A DNA stretch of 64,000 nt from the NCBI GenBank assembly GCA_003640645.1, contig QGHH01000001.1, positions 428,186 to 492,185 of the forward strand. The letters are read 5' to 3'. Numbering within the stretch: the first letter of the stretch is position 1; the number at the start of each line of letters is the position of its first letter. The position numbers and the translations under genes are program-made. The DNA comes from Fredinandcohnia aciditolerans. GTDB lineage: Bacteria > Bacillota > Bacilli > Bacillales > Bacillaceae_L. The notes beneath the pieces were generated by a model. It was not told the origin of the DNA. It ran no database searches and saw only the letters and a program-made list of their open reading frames with translations. Shown in pieces: positions 11,285 to 21,407 of the stretch.

Positions 11285-12235
11285 CTAGTATTCAATTCTC
11301 GGATCAAAGATAGCGTATAAGATATCGGCTATAAGATTTCCTACTACTACTAATACGGAGGAAATTACAGTTATTGCCATAACAATTGGATAGTCACGTT
11401 GGAAAGCTGAATCGACAAATAATTTACCAAGACCTGGCCAACCAAATACAGATTCAACAATAACAGAACCACCGATGAAACTTGGTATCATAATACCAAA
11501 AATCGTTATTACCGGAATTAAACCATTTCGTAATCCATGTTTTGCAATAACTTTTCTTTCTTTAAAGCCTTTTGCTCTTGCAGTTCTCATATAGTCTTGA
11601 TTAACAACTTCAATCATACTTGAACGAGTATAGCGTGTTAAACTCGCCATATCTGCAGTAGCCAATACAAACGCTGGTAAGATTAAATGGTGAATACGAT
11701 CCCAAATGCTAAACGGAGCATTTAGAGTTTGAGTACCAGAAGCAGGGAACCACCCTAGATGAACAGAGAAAACCATAATTAAAATTAATCCGAACCAGAA
11801 ATTTGGTATAGCAAGTCCTAAAAATGAGGATACAGTAACCGTATAGTCGATTTTAGAATATGGACGTACTGCAGAAATTACCCCAAATGGGACTGCAATA
11901 ATAATTGCTAAAATCGTAGATACTCCCATCAACAGGAGAGTGTTCGGCAATCGATTCCAAATCAATTCGGAAACGTCTCTTCCCTTATTAATAACAGAAT
12001 CTCCAAAGTCACCTTGAAGCATATTTCCTAACCACTTAAAATACTGGACATGGATTGGGTCATTAAATCCGTATTTCTCCATAACCAATGCTCTATCTGC
12101 TGCACTAATATTAGGATCCATCATTAGTGCAGTTGGGTCACCAGGTGCCATATGCATGATTGCAAATGAAATGATGGTAATTCCTAATAATAGGGGAATA
12201 GCCATTAATGTTCGTCGGATGATATAAGATACCAT
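11285..12235 (-). CDS. appB: peptide ABC transporter permease AppB
   Basis: A 316-residue B-type permease with six helices, starting MVSYIIRRTLMAIPLLLGI. The EAA loop is ARAKGFKERKVIAKHGLRN. The MHMAPGDP segment after the first helix is typical of this subfamily. It pairs with AppC and follows appA after a hairpin. Confidence 0.92.
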   Translation of the reverse strand: MVSYIIRRTLMAIPLLLGITIISFAIMHMAPGDPTALMMDPNISAADRALVMEKYGFNDPIHVQYFKWLGNMLQGDFGDSVINKGRDVSELIWNRLPNTLLLMGVSTILAIIIAVPFGVISAVRPYSKIDYTVTVSSFLGLAIPNFWFGLILIMVFSVHLGWFPASGTQTLNAPFSIWDRIHHLILPAFVLATADMASLTRYTRSSMIEVVNQDYMRTARAKGFKERKVIAKHGLRNGLIPVITIFGIMIPSFIGGSVIVESVFGWPGLGKLFVDSAFQRDYPIVMAITVISSVLVVVGNLIADILYAIFDPRIEY

Positions 12236-12316
12236 AGCTATTTCTCCTTCATAATTTAATAAATTCTCTATGTTTTATCTAGATACGTATATCCAGGAGT
12301 TTTCGGTTTCAAAAGA

Positions 12317-12346
12317 AAGAAGGAAGGGAAACTACCCTTCCCTCTT
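12317..12346 (-). terminator. intercistronic hairpin between appA and appB
   Basis: Core stem GGAAGGG (12322-12328) and CCCTTCC (12335-12341) with outer pairs across one mismatch, then TTCTTTCTTTTG on the minus strand. Probably reduces transcription into appB or protects appA mRNA. Confidence 0.7.
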
Positions 12347-12371
12347 CAACTATCATTTTAACTAACTCATA

Positions 12372-14045
12372 TTAGTTAGCAGTTTGTAACCACCATTTAT
12401 GAGCATTATAGAATGGGTTTCTTGAATGGAACTCATAACCTTGTAATTCTTCCGGCATAGCACGGAATTCTTCAGGATAATACAAGAATGTGTAAGCTTG
12501 ATCTTCTACAAGAATATTGTATAGTTCTTTGTGAATCTCTTTGTACTTCTCAATGTCAGTAGTTTGTCTTGCTTCTTCCATTAACTTGTCAGCTTCTGGA
12601 TTACTATACCAAGTCATGTTTAAGCCTTCTTCAGCTTGTGAAGAGTGGAAGATATCATATTGGTCAGGGAATGTTGATAATGCCCAACCAAGAATCATAG
12701 CTTCATACTCCCAGTTTGGAGCTGAGATTTGCTCGATGAATGCAGACCATTCAACGATTTCAGGTTTTGCTTCTACACCAATTTCTTTAAATTGTTGTTG
12801 TAATACTACAGCGATATCTTCACGGATTTTGTTACCTTGGTTCGTTTTGATAGAGAATGACATTTCTTTACCATCTTTATCTACGATACCGTTTCCGTTC
12901 GTATCTTCCCATCCAGCTTCTTTAAGTAAAGCTTTTGCTTTTTCTAAATCATACTCAAATTGTGGTACATCGTCATTGTAAGTCCACATTAATGGGCTGT
13001 CAGGAGCAGTAGCTGGTTGACCCGCGCCATTCATGATGCTTTCAACGATTGCTTCTTTGTTAACTGCATGTGTAAATGCTTGACGAACTTTCTTGTCTTG
13101 GAATCTTTCATCCTTTTGGTTGAAACCTAAGAATGTATAAGATAATGCTAAACCATTTTCAACTTTAGTACCTTCAATTGTTTTAACTGTGTCAACTTCA
13201 GTTCCAGGAACTGCGTTGTACATGTCGATTTCACCAGCTTGTAATGCAGCAACTAGTGCGTTAGCATCAGCTACATAACGTGTAGTGATTGAATTTAAGT
13301 GTGGACGACCATCAAAATAGTCATCAAATGCTTCAACTTTTACATACTCTCCATCTTTCCACTCAACAAATTTGAATGGACCAGTACCGATTGGGTTTTT
13401 AGTATTGAACTCATTCTCGTGTAATGTAGCAGGATCAACATCACCTAAGATATGTTCAGGTAGTACAGAATAGCTCAAAGTTGTTGGGTAGAAAGTTACG
13501 TCTACTTTGTTTAAAGTAAATTTAACAGTGTAATCGTCGATTTTTTCTACTTTTTCCATGCTTTCAAAGTTTGATTTACGCTCAGAAACTACGTCTGGGT
13601 TTTTCATTAACATGTAAGAGAATACAACATCATCAGCTGTCATTTCTTCTCCATCATGGAATTTAACACCTTTTTTAAGTTTTACAGTATACTCTAAACC
13701 GTCTTCTGAAGGAGTGATTTCTTCAGCTAGGTCATTTGTTACTTCTAAGTCTAAGTTAACTGTTACTAATCCATTGTAAATGAATCCTTCAATATCACTT
13801 GAAGCTGTATCAGTTGAGAAATATGGGTTGAATAATGTTGGGCTACCAGCAGATCCAACAACTAAATCTCCACCATCCACTGGCTCATTGCTTGGTTCTT
13901 CTTTTGCTGGTTCTTCCTTAGCTGGTTCTTCTTCTTTTTGTGTGTCAGTGCCAGCTTCTTCGCCGCCACCGCTACAAGCTGCTAAGAAAAGTGACATTAC
14001 AAGTGTTAGGACTAAAAATAGCCATAAGCTTTTTCTTAACTTCAC
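12372..14045 (-). CDS. appA: peptide-binding lipoprotein AppA
   Basis: A 557-residue family 5 solute-binding protein. The signal peptide ends LFLAAC, giving a lipidated cysteine at about residue 24. A low-complexity acidic linker follows (KEEEPAKEEPAKEEPSNEP), probably a flexible tether from the membrane. The binding domain has AEEITPSEDGLEYTVKLKKG, the KFHDGEEMTADDVVFS segment and FTHAVNKEAIVE. It is the third gene of the operon. Confidence 0.92.
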   Translation of the reverse strand: MKLRKSLWLFLVLTLVMSLFLAACSGGGEEAGTDTQKEEEPAKEEPAKEEPSNEPVDGGDLVVGSAGSPTLFNPYFSTDTASSDIEGFIYNGLVTVNLDLEVTNDLAEEITPSEDGLEYTVKLKKGVKFHDGEEMTADDVVFSYMLMKNPDVVSERKSNFESMEKVEKIDDYTVKFTLNKVDVTFYPTTLSYSVLPEHILGDVDPATLHENEFNTKNPIGTGPFKFVEWKDGEYVKVEAFDDYFDGRPHLNSITTRYVADANALVAALQAGEIDMYNAVPGTEVDTVKTIEGTKVENGLALSYTFLGFNQKDERFQDKKVRQAFTHAVNKEAIVESIMNGAGQPATAPDSPLMWTYNDDVPQFEYDLEKAKALLKEAGWEDTNGNGIVDKDGKEMSFSIKTNQGNKIREDIAVVLQQQFKEIGVEAKPEIVEWSAFIEQISAPNWEYEAMILGWALSTFPDQYDIFHSSQAEEGLNMTWYSNPEADKLMEEARQTTDIEKYKEIHKELYNILVEDQAYTFLYYPEEFRAMPEELQGYEFHSRNPFYNAHKWWLQTAN

Positions 14046-14159
14046 GTTTGTTTCCCCCTATCATTTTGTTAGAATTTTTAGTTTTTGCTGCTTAAATTGA
14101 TCCCTCTAGGTGGCATCTCCTCCCTTCAAAGAATCTATATATATTCTGTGCCGTCACTA

Positions 14160-15182
14160 TTACTCGTAAAGGTGACATGCAACAAAATGCCCTTGTTTCA
14201 CTTCTTTAAATTCTGGCACCAACTGGCGACAGATATCTGTTGCTGCTGGACACCTTGTGTGGAATACACAACCACTCGGTGGATTTGAAGGGCTTGGAAG
14301 TTCCCCTTTTAACACTATACGTTCCCTTTTGATAGTTCCTGATTTTTTAGGGACTGGAACCGCAGATAATAATGCCTGTGTATATGGATGAAGTGGTTCA
14401 GCATATAAATCTTCTTTATTTGCTAATTCCATCATCTTACCAAGATACATAACTCCCACTCTATCACTTATATGTCTTACAACACTCAAATCATGAGAGA
14501 TAAAGATATAAGTTAGACCAAATTCTTCTTGAAGGTCTTCCATTAAGTTAATTACCTGTGCTTGAATTGACACATCAAGCGCTGATACTGGTTCATCTGC
14601 GATTATCAATTCAGGGTTCAAAGCGAGCGCTCTTGCAATCCCAATTCTTTGGCGTTGTCCTCCTGAGAACTCATGCGGATACCTGTTAATGAATGAAGCA
14701 TTCAATCCAACAGTTTCCATTAATTCTTTTACTTTTTCTTCCCGCTCTTTAGCGGTATATAGATTATGAGTGATTAATGGTTCTTTAATAATAGAACGTA
14801 AAGACTTTCTTGGATTAAGGGTTGCAAAAGGATCTTGAAAGACCATTTGAATATCTCTTCGTACAGTCTTTCTTAATTCATTTTCAGACAAATGGGTAAT
14901 ATCTCTCCCCTTAAAGATGATCTTCCCATCAGTTGGTTCATACAACCGGATAATTGTTCTACCAGTTGTTGATTTCCCACAACCTGACTCTCCAACTAGT
15001 CCAATTGTTTCACCTTTTTTTATCTGCAAGCTTATTCCATCGACCGCTTTAACATTTCCAACATTTCGTTGTAGTAGACCAGCTTTAATCGGAAAGTATT
15101 TTTTTACATCTTGAAGTTCAAGGATGATTTCACTATTTTCTTTTGAAGTATCAACCTTATTTTCTACGTTTGTTGAAATCAT
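14160..15182 (-). CDS. appF: peptide ABC transporter ATPase AppF
   Basis: A 340-residue F-type ATPase. Walker [10 protein letters not shown], signature FSGGQRQR, Walker [13 protein letters not shown]. The C-terminal extension holds four cysteines in the order C-x6-C-x6-C, then a last one in HFVACHL; in related dipeptide transporter ATPases this pattern has been linked to an iron-sulfur cluster. It has a polar N-terminal extension of about 20 residues before the ABC domain and overlaps appD by four bases. Confidence 0.92.
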   Translation of the reverse strand: MISTNVENKVDTSKENSEIILELQDVKKYFPIKAGLLQRNVGNVKAVDGISLQIKKGETIGLVGESGCGKSTTGRTIIRLYEPTDGKIIFKGRDITHLSENELRKTVRRDIQMVFQDPFATLNPRKSLRSIIKEPLITHNLYTAKEREEKVKELMETVGLNASFINRYPHEFSGGQRQRIGIARALALNPELIIADEPVSALDVSIQAQVINLMEDLQEEFGLTYIFISHDLSVVRHISDRVGVMYLGKMMELANKEDLYAEPLHPYTQALLSAVPVPKKSGTIKRERIVLKGELPSPSNPPSGCVFHTRCPAATDICRQLVPEFKEVKQGHFVACHLYE

Positions 15183-16162
15183 GCTTTTGCCCCCTCGTCG
15201 TCATATAAGAAACAGCGAACTGCTCGTTCATTCCCCATTTGTTTTAGCTGAGGCGCTTCTGCAAAACAGCGATCAAATGCTTTTGAACAGCGTGGAGCAA
15301 ACCTGCATCCTTTTGGCATATTTTCCGGTGATGGTACATTTCCTTCAATTGACTGAAGACGTTCTATCTCACCTTCTATTGTAGGAATAGAATTCATAAG
15401 TCCAACTGTGTAAGGGTGAAGCGGTTGATCAAACAAATCATATACTGGTGATTGTTCCACAACTTGGCCCCCATACATTACAACGATCTTATCTGCTACT
15501 TCTGATACAACACCCAAATCGTGAGTGATTAGTAGAATTGAAGTATCAAATTTGTGACTTAAGTCCTTCATTAAATCGAGAATTTGGGCTTGTATTGTCA
15601 CGTCAAGTGCTGTTGTAGGCTCATCCGCTATTAGAAGTTTCGGATTACAACTCATTGCAATCGCTATCATCACCCTTTGGCGCATACCACCTGATAGGCG
15701 GTGTGGGAATTCATTTATTAATTCCGCTGCCCGTGAGAAACCAACCATTTCTAACATTTCGATAGCCTTTTTTGTACTTTCAGCTTTCGACATTTTTTGG
15801 TGATACATTAGTACTTCAGTAATTTGTTCTCCAACTGTTAGTACTGGGTTAAGAGATGTCATTGGTTCTTGGAATATCATTGAAATATCATTCCCACGAA
15901 CCTTGCACATTTCAGCTTCTGATAAATCAACCAGGTTCTTACCATCTAGAATGATTTCACCTTCAACAATTTTTCCAGCTGGACTTGGCACTAATTTCAT
16001 AATTGATAATGATGTAATACTTTTACCAGATCCTGATTCACCTACAATAGCTAGGGTTTCACCTTTATTTATTTTCAAATCAACGCCATCTACGGCAGGT
16101 ATTACAGTTTTCTTTTTGTAGAAGTAGGTTTTTAGATTTTTCACTTCTAGTAATGTTGCCAT
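15179..16162 (-). CDS. appD: peptide ABC transporter ATPase AppD
   Basis: A 327-residue D-type ATPase and first gene of the operon. Walker A GESGSGKS, signature LSGGMRQR, Walker [13 protein letters not shown]. The C-terminal region has four cysteines ([15 protein letters not shown] and a last one in AVRCFL), unlike OppD here. Upstream is a 494-base AT-rich intergenic region that should hold its promoter. Confidence 0.92.
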   Translation of the reverse strand: MATLLEVKNLKTYFYKKKTVIPAVDGVDLKINKGETLAIVGESGSGKSITSLSIMKLVPSPAGKIVEGEIILDGKNLVDLSEAEMCKVRGNDISMIFQEPMTSLNPVLTVGEQITEVLMYHQKMSKAESTKKAIEMLEMVGFSRAAELINEFPHRLSGGMRQRVMIAIAMSCNPKLLIADEPTTALDVTIQAQILDLMKDLSHKFDTSILLITHDLGVVSEVADKIVVMYGGQVVEQSPVYDLFDQPLHPYTVGLMNSIPTIEGEIERLQSIEGNVPSPENMPKGCRFAPRCSKAFDRCFAEAPQLKQMGNERAVRCFLYDDEGAKA

Positions 16163-16621
16163 AAAAACGGTTCACCTTCCTTACCGGAACTAAAAAACAA
16201 GTTCACTCATTATTCAAAATATAATATCTTTAGTGAAATATCAACCAAAAAATTCTAGCAATCTCTTATTTTACCACACTAAAGCTTTTAAGTGTCAAAT
16301 ATATAGAAATTATCTGACAAAAGAATCAACTAAATTTTATTACAGAAAGATTACAAATACAAGTCAATTTTTAAAATTAAGTTAATAACGTTTTTAACAG
16401 AAAAGTGACTATTCTCCTAATCTATTTAAAATTCTATTAAAACTATGTCGAAATTGCAAGATAATTTTTATTATTATTATTACTTTTTAGTGTAACCGTT
16501 GATATTATTAGATTTTTAAAAGTAATATCTAAAATACACCTTTCAAGAAAACAGAGGATTTTGTTTTATTAATATAATTCTTTAGTACTAAAAAGCGTTA
16601 CATTAGTGAAATATATGTATT
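16163..16621. other. AT-rich intergenic region upstream of appD
   Basis: About 460 bases with no gene. It is very AT-rich and must hold the app promoter. ATTGCAAGATAATTTTT at 16453-16469 recurs with one change before the second app-type operon (22494-22510). I cannot fix a convincing -35/-10 pair or a clear CodY box. Confidence 0.5.
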
Positions 16622-16654
16622 AAAAAAAGATCCATCACATTTTGTGATAGATCT
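16622..16654 (-). terminator. terminator of the second app-type operon
   Basis: Stem AGATC-C-ATCACA (16628-16639) and TGTGAT-A-GATCT (16643-16654) with one internal mismatch and a 3-nt loop, then TTTTTTTA on the minus strand. Confidence 0.85.
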
Positions 16655-16656
16655 AG

Positions 16657-17565
16657 CTAACGATTTGATTTAGGATTTAGCGCATCCTTCAACCCTTCAC
16701 CTATAAAATTTATTGATAAAATCGTTAATGTTATTGCCAACGCAGGCGGAATCCATATCCATGTTTTATTTTGAAGTACATCCGGCTGGTTGGCTACTGA
16801 AAGCATATTCCCCCAACTCGGAACATCTTGCGGGATACCGAAGCCTAAAAAGCTTAGTCCTGTTTCAGCAACGATCATACCAGCAAATAAAAGAGTTGCT
16901 TGAACGATAATAGTTGAAAAAACGTTCGGTAATAAATGTTTTACAATAATTTTCGCTGAAGAACAACCAATTGATTGTGCTGCTAAAATATATTCATTCT
17001 CTTTTTCTGCAAGAACCTTACTTCTAACGATACGTGCAACTCCACCCCAACTTAGCAGACTAATTACACCAATAAGTACCCAAACCCCTGATACTTTTCC
17101 AATTAAAATGGTATTGATAACAATAACAAATACGATGAATGGGAAGTTCAGAACAAAATCAGTGAAACGCATTAACATATTATCGATTTTCCCACCAAAA
17201 TATCCTGCTACTGATCCAATAAATGTACCAAATGTAACAATTAAAATCGTACATGCAACCCCAACTGTTAAGGAGATTCTTCCACCGTATAGAAGACGTG
17301 TAAATACATCACGCCCTGCATTGTCCGTACCAAGCCAATGTTCGCTAGATGGAGATAAATTCATCTTTCCGATATCTACCTTTGTTACATCTGCCGTTGT
17401 TATAAACGGGGCTAAAAAAGAAATAATAGCAACAAAGATTAAAAAGATTAAACTCACCATCGCAAGCTTGTTCTTTACAAATTTTTTCCGAGCAATGGCC
17501 CATGGAGATAGACTTTTACGAGGCTTTATGTTTGCTTGTAAGCTAGTATTTGTTGCTGTTTCCAT
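16657..17565 (-). CDS. peptide ABC transporter permease, C-type (second app operon)
   Basis: A 302-residue permease paralogous to AppC. It has HWLGTDNAGRDVFTR after the first helix, six helices and the EAA loop AAQSIGCSSAKIIVKHLL. It is the last gene of a second D-F-A-B-C operon just upstream of the first. Substrate is probably a peptide, but the specific ligand cannot be told. Confidence 0.9.
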   Translation of the reverse strand: METATNTSLQANIKPRKSLSPWAIARKKFVKNKLAMVSLIFLIFVAIISFLAPFITTADVTKVDIGKMNLSPSSEHWLGTDNAGRDVFTRLLYGGRISLTVGVACTILIVTFGTFIGSVAGYFGGKIDNMLMRFTDFVLNFPFIVFVIVINTILIGKVSGVWVLIGVISLLSWGGVARIVRSKVLAEKENEYILAAQSIGCSSAKIIVKHLLPNVFSTIIVQATLLFAGMIVAETGLSFLGFGIPQDVPSWGNMLSVANQPDVLQNKTWIWIPPALAITLTILSINFIGEGLKDALNPKSNR

Positions 17566-17578
17566 AAAACCATTCCTC

Positions 17579-18544
17579 CTAATCTAAACGAATTCGCGGA
17601 TCTACGATACCGTACAAGATATCTGCGATTAAATTCCCTACAAGTGTTAGAGTAGATAAAAGCATAGTTAATGACATTAAAACTGTATAATCACGTTGAC
17701 TTACTGAGTTTAAAAATAGACTTCCTATACCAGGATAAGTAAATATAGTTTCTGTAATAATCGCTCCACCAATTAACGCTGCTAAATCAAAGCCAAAAAA
17801 TGTTACAAGGGGAATGATTGAATTACGAAGAATGTGTTTGTTATAGATGGTAGATTCCTTTGTACCTTTTGCACGTGCCGTTCTTACAAAATCCTTACGG
17901 CTGTTTTCAATTACATCATTCCTTAAAAATTGTGTATAAGATGCTGTACTAAAAGCACCAAGTACAAGAGCAGGTAAAAGAACATGATGTAAACGACTCA
18001 TATAATATTCAAATGTTCCTTCCATTAATCCAACCTCTGAAGACCCACCTGATGGAAACCATCCTAATTGGAATGAGAAAACATAGATTGCTACAATTGC
18101 AGCAACAAATGAAGGAATCGCTAATGCAAAATAATTCCCTCCGCTAATTACATGGTCACCCACTGTATAGGGTTTTCTTCCGGAATACATCCCCATAAAG
18201 AATGCTAAAATATACGTAATGATAAGTGCAGCTACACCTAATAGAAGTGTATTTGGAAGACGTTCTGCAATTACATCGATAACTGGCATTTTATAGCGTG
18301 AAGATATACCAAATTCTCCTTGTACGAAATCTGATATCCAACGAATATACTGAATATGAATAGGGTCGTTATAACCAAGTTTTTCCCTCATTTCCTCAAT
18401 ATACTGAGGATCCGTGTTTGTTGGGTCAATTTCTCCGCTTAGTGAGTCCCCTGGCATAAGTTTCGCCAAAGTAAACACAACGATGGAGATAAGGAGCAAA
18501 ACTGGAATCATACCGAGTATTCTTCGAAGAGCAAACTTTAACAT
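17579..18544 (-). CDS. peptide ABC transporter permease, B-type (second app operon)
   Basis: A 321-residue permease starting MLKFALRRILGMIPVLLLI, with six helices and the EAA loop ARAKGTKESTIYNKHILRN. It resembles AppB in length and layout. Thirteen bases separate it from the C-type permease gene. Confidence 0.9.
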   Translation of the reverse strand: MLKFALRRILGMIPVLLLISIVVFTLAKLMPGDSLSGEIDPTNTDPQYIEEMREKLGYNDPIHIQYIRWISDFVQGEFGISSRYKMPVIDVIAERLPNTLLLGVAALIITYILAFFMGMYSGRKPYTVGDHVISGGNYFALAIPSFVAAIVAIYVFSFQLGWFPSGGSSEVGLMEGTFEYYMSRLHHVLLPALVLGAFSTASYTQFLRNDVIENSRKDFVRTARAKGTKESTIYNKHILRNSIIPLVTFFGFDLAALIGGAIITETIFTYPGIGSLFLNSVSQRDYTVLMSLTMLLSTLTLVGNLIADILYGIVDPRIRLD

Positions 18545-18580
18545 GGTCGATTCTCCTTATCTAGTATTACTTTAAAGTAG

Positions 18581-18607
18581 TATCAGTGGGCGAATCGCCC
18601 ACTGATA
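18581..18607 (-). other. intercistronic hairpin between binding protein and permease genes
   Basis: A perfect 12-bp stem TATCAGTGGGCG (18581-18592) and CGCCCACTGATA (18596-18607) with a 3-nt loop. No T run follows on the minus strand, so mRNA stabilisation fits better than termination. Confidence 0.7.
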
Positions 18608-18620
18608 GAACTATCACTTA

Positions 18621-20342
18621 TTATTTACCGTCAGTAACATACCACTTATGGAAATCACTTAATCCAGGTGCAGAAACATGTACACCTTGAACACGTTTGT
18701 TCATGCCCCATAGATCATAATATTCTAAGATTGGAATAATAGGTAATTGTTCGTTCCATAATTGCTGCCATTCAACATAAAGCTCTTTACGTTTTTCTTG
18801 GTCAGAACCAACGATTGAAACATCAAGCGCATCTTCTAGTAATTGGTCGTTCTTATCATCTGTCCAACGAGTGAAGTTCCAAATGGCATCTCTTCCCCAT
18901 AATCCAGATGGATCTGGGTCAGTTCCAGTTCCCCAAGTACCGAAGTGAACTTCCATATCTTTATCATCTTTTTCTAACATATCGTAATAAAGGGTACCGT
19001 CGATTAATGCACCTTTTGCAAATTCTGTTTTAATCCCAACTTCATTCCATGCTTGAACAATATACTTCGCACGCGGTTCGAATGTTGGGTTACTACCTGC
19101 GTAGTGAGCAAATTGAATAGAGAATTGCTCTCCATTAGGATCTTCTCTAAAGCCGTCACCATCAACATCTTTGTAACCAGCTTCATCTAATAATGTTTTT
19201 GCTTTTTCTGGATCATACTCATAATGTGTTAAGTCTTCTTTCTCAGCTGCTATCCAGTGCGCACTTGGTACTGGAGTGTCCACTACTTCACCTAAGCCAT
19301 TAAAGAATCCTTTAATCCATTCTTCACGGTTAAGCGCATGTACTAACGCTTGACGTAATTGTAAGTTTTGGAACTTTTCATTATCCATAACGTTTTGTTC
19401 TTTTTCTGCATCCCAGTGACCAAATTTAAATCCGATGTAAGAATAAGAAAGGCCTAATACTTTTTCAAGATTAACATTGTCTAATGCCGCAACTTGTTCG
19501 TAGTTTGAAGCGTGTACAGACATTACATCTACTTCTCCAGATTGAAGTACACCTGAAGTTAATGCTGCGTCAATTACTTTTACAACAACAGTATCTAGAT
19601 TTGGCTTACCTTGATAGTAATCATCAAAGCGCTCCATCTCTACTGATTCACCTTGAACAATGTTTTTCACTTTGAAAGGTCCAAGCCCTACTGGGTTTTG
19701 ACGAACTTGTGGTGAAGAAGCCATGTCTTTAACAGCTACACCTTCAAAATGCTTTTCAGGCATTGGATATGTCCAAAGATTTTCTAAGTTGTTAACACGT
19801 GCTTTGTCAAAAGTAATTTCGATATTGTAATCATCAATTACTTTAATACCAGAAATACTCTCTGCTTTTCTATCATGGAATTCAGGAGCACCAACAATGT
19901 CTTTTACGTTCACATAACGTGGACCTGTATAATCAGGGTGTGCAATTGTTTCTAATGCAAATACCCAGTCATTAACAGTAAGTTCTTCACCGTTATGCCA
20001 TTTTACACCTTCTTTAAAAGTGAAAGTATAGTGTTGGTTATCTTCTGTTTCCCAGCTTGCAATTCCTGGAATGTAATTTAAGTTGTCGTCAGTTTGAATT
20101 AAAGATTCATTAAAAAATTGAATAATTTCAGAATCTGAAGCTTCTTCATAGAATGCCCATTCTAATAAACCTTGGAATTCTCCACCTAACGCATATGTTA
20201 CTTTACCACCTTGTTGTGGTTCAGTTGTTTTTTCCGCAGATTCTTTTTCCTCACCGGATTTAGAATCATTACCTCCACATGCTGCTAAAAATAAAGACAT
20301 TACTAGCAACAGGGAAATCACAGACAATAGTGATTTTTTCAT
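18621..20342 (-). CDS. peptide-binding lipoprotein (second app operon)
   Basis: A 573-residue family 5 binding protein. I start it at the ATG at 20342 because GGGGG lies just upstream; an ATG 11 codons earlier has no ribosome binding site. The signal peptide ends LFLAAC. The mature part has FTFKEGVKWHNGEELTVNDW and HALNREEWIKG. It is the third gene of the operon. The ligand is unknown. Confidence 0.9.
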   Translation of the reverse strand: MKKSLLSVISLLLVMSLFLAACGGNDSKSGEEKESAEKTTEPQQGGKVTYALGGEFQGLLEWAFYEEASDSEIIQFFNESLIQTDDNLNYIPGIASWETEDNQHYTFTFKEGVKWHNGEELTVNDWVFALETIAHPDYTGPRYVNVKDIVGAPEFHDRKAESISGIKVIDDYNIEITFDKARVNNLENLWTYPMPEKHFEGVAVKDMASSPQVRQNPVGLGPFKVKNIVQGESVEMERFDDYYQGKPNLDTVVVKVIDAALTSGVLQSGEVDVMSVHASNYEQVAALDNVNLEKVLGLSYSYIGFKFGHWDAEKEQNVMDNEKFQNLQLRQALVHALNREEWIKGFFNGLGEVVDTPVPSAHWIAAEKEDLTHYEYDPEKAKTLLDEAGYKDVDGDGFREDPNGEQFSIQFAHYAGSNPTFEPRAKYIVQAWNEVGIKTEFAKGALIDGTLYYDMLEKDDKDMEVHFGTWGTGTDPDPSGLWGRDAIWNFTRWTDDKNDQLLEDALDVSIVGSDQEKRKELYVEWQQLWNEQLPIIPILEYYDLWGMNKRVQGVHVSAPGLSDFHKWYVTDGK

Positions 20343-20408
20343 CTTTGTTACCCCCGTTTTGTGTTTGTTTTTCATGTAAGTATGAACTAGAATTTTTCAT
20401 TTATCACC

Positions 20409-21404
20409 CTACTCGTTGTAGAGATGACACGCTACTCTATGTCCTGGTTTCACCTCCTTTAAAGCTGGTTTTACTGCACGGCATTCATCTGTTGCAAAAG
20501 CACAACGCGGATGGAATGGACAGCCAGTTGGAGGATTTGCTGGACTAGGTACATCACCTTCTAAAATGATGCGCTCCTTCTTTCTTCTAGGGTCTGGATA
20601 TGGAATCGCTGAGATTAGAGCTTTTGTATACGGATGCAATGGTTCTGCATATAATCCATTTTTATCTGCAATTTCTACGATTCCCCCTAAGTACATAACT
20701 CCGATTCGATCACTCATATGTTTTACAACACTTAAATCGTGAGCGATAAATAAGAACGTTAAATCGAATTCTTCTTGCAGTTCCTTCAATAAATTTAATA
20801 CTTGTGATTGAACAGAAACGTCTAAAGCTGATACTGGCTCGTCCGCAATAATTAATTTTGGTCGTAAAGCTAGCGCTCGAGCTATTCCGATACGTTGTCT
20901 TTGTCCACCTGAGAACTCATGCGGATATTTATAGTACGCATCCTCCGGAAGACCAACCTTTTTTAATAGTTCGATAATTTCGGGTTTTAATTCCTTAGAC
21001 GATTTCTTGTAATAGTTCTTTATTGGTTCTGCTACAACATCCCCTACCATTTGCTTAGGATTTAAAGAAGCATATGGATCTTGGAACACCATTTGAAAAT
21101 CTTGGCGTATCTTTCTTAATGTTGTTCCGGATAGATTCGTTATATCTTTACCATCAAAAATGATTTTTCCATCTGTTGGTTTAGTTAAACGTAAAATAGT
21201 ACGACCTGTTGTCGATTTTCCACAGCCTGATTCACCAACAAGCCCTAACGTTTCACCCTTAAGTATCTCAAAAGAAACATCATCCACTGCTTTTACATTT
21301 CCTACAGTTCTCTTAAAAAACCCGCCTTTAATAGGGTAGTAGGTTTTGAGATTTTGAACTTCTAGCAAAACTTCATCTTTTCTTTCTTTCATTGCCTGGT
21401 TCAT
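20409..21404 (-). CDS. peptide ABC transporter ATPase, F-type (second app operon)
   Basis: A 331-residue ATPase with [17 protein letters not shown] and [12 protein letters not shown]. The C-terminal extension has the four-cysteine pattern GCPFHPRCAFATDEC with a last cysteine in HRVACHL. It lies three bases after the D-type gene and 66 bases before the binding-protein gene. It resembles AppF closely in layout. Confidence 0.91.
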   Translation of the reverse strand: MNQAMKERKDEVLLEVQNLKTYYPIKGGFFKRTVGNVKAVDDVSFEILKGETLGLVGESGCGKSTTGRTILRLTKPTDGKIIFDGKDITNLSGTTLRKIRQDFQMVFQDPYASLNPKQMVGDVVAEPIKNYYKKSSKELKPEIIELLKKVGLPEDAYYKYPHEFSGGQRQRIGIARALALRPKLIIADEPVSALDVSVQSQVLNLLKELQEEFDLTFLFIAHDLSVVKHMSDRIGVMYLGGIVEIADKNGLYAEPLHPYTKALISAIPYPDPRRKKERIILEGDVPSPANPPTGCPFHPRCAFATDECRAVKPALKEVKPGHRVACHLYNE

Positions 21405-21407
21405 TTC

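Noticed and set aside
10611-11288. 225-codon plus-strand open frame opposite appC
   Set aside because: Composition is that of an antisense shadow, with no family features and no ribosome binding site; appC is clear.
12541-12981. 146-codon plus-strand open frame inside appA
   Set aside because: Antisense to a well-supported binding protein gene, no RBS or family match.
16302-16325. CodY box before appD (AATTATCTGACAAAA)
   Set aside because: About four mismatches to the CodY consensus in very AT-rich DNA; not significant by eye.
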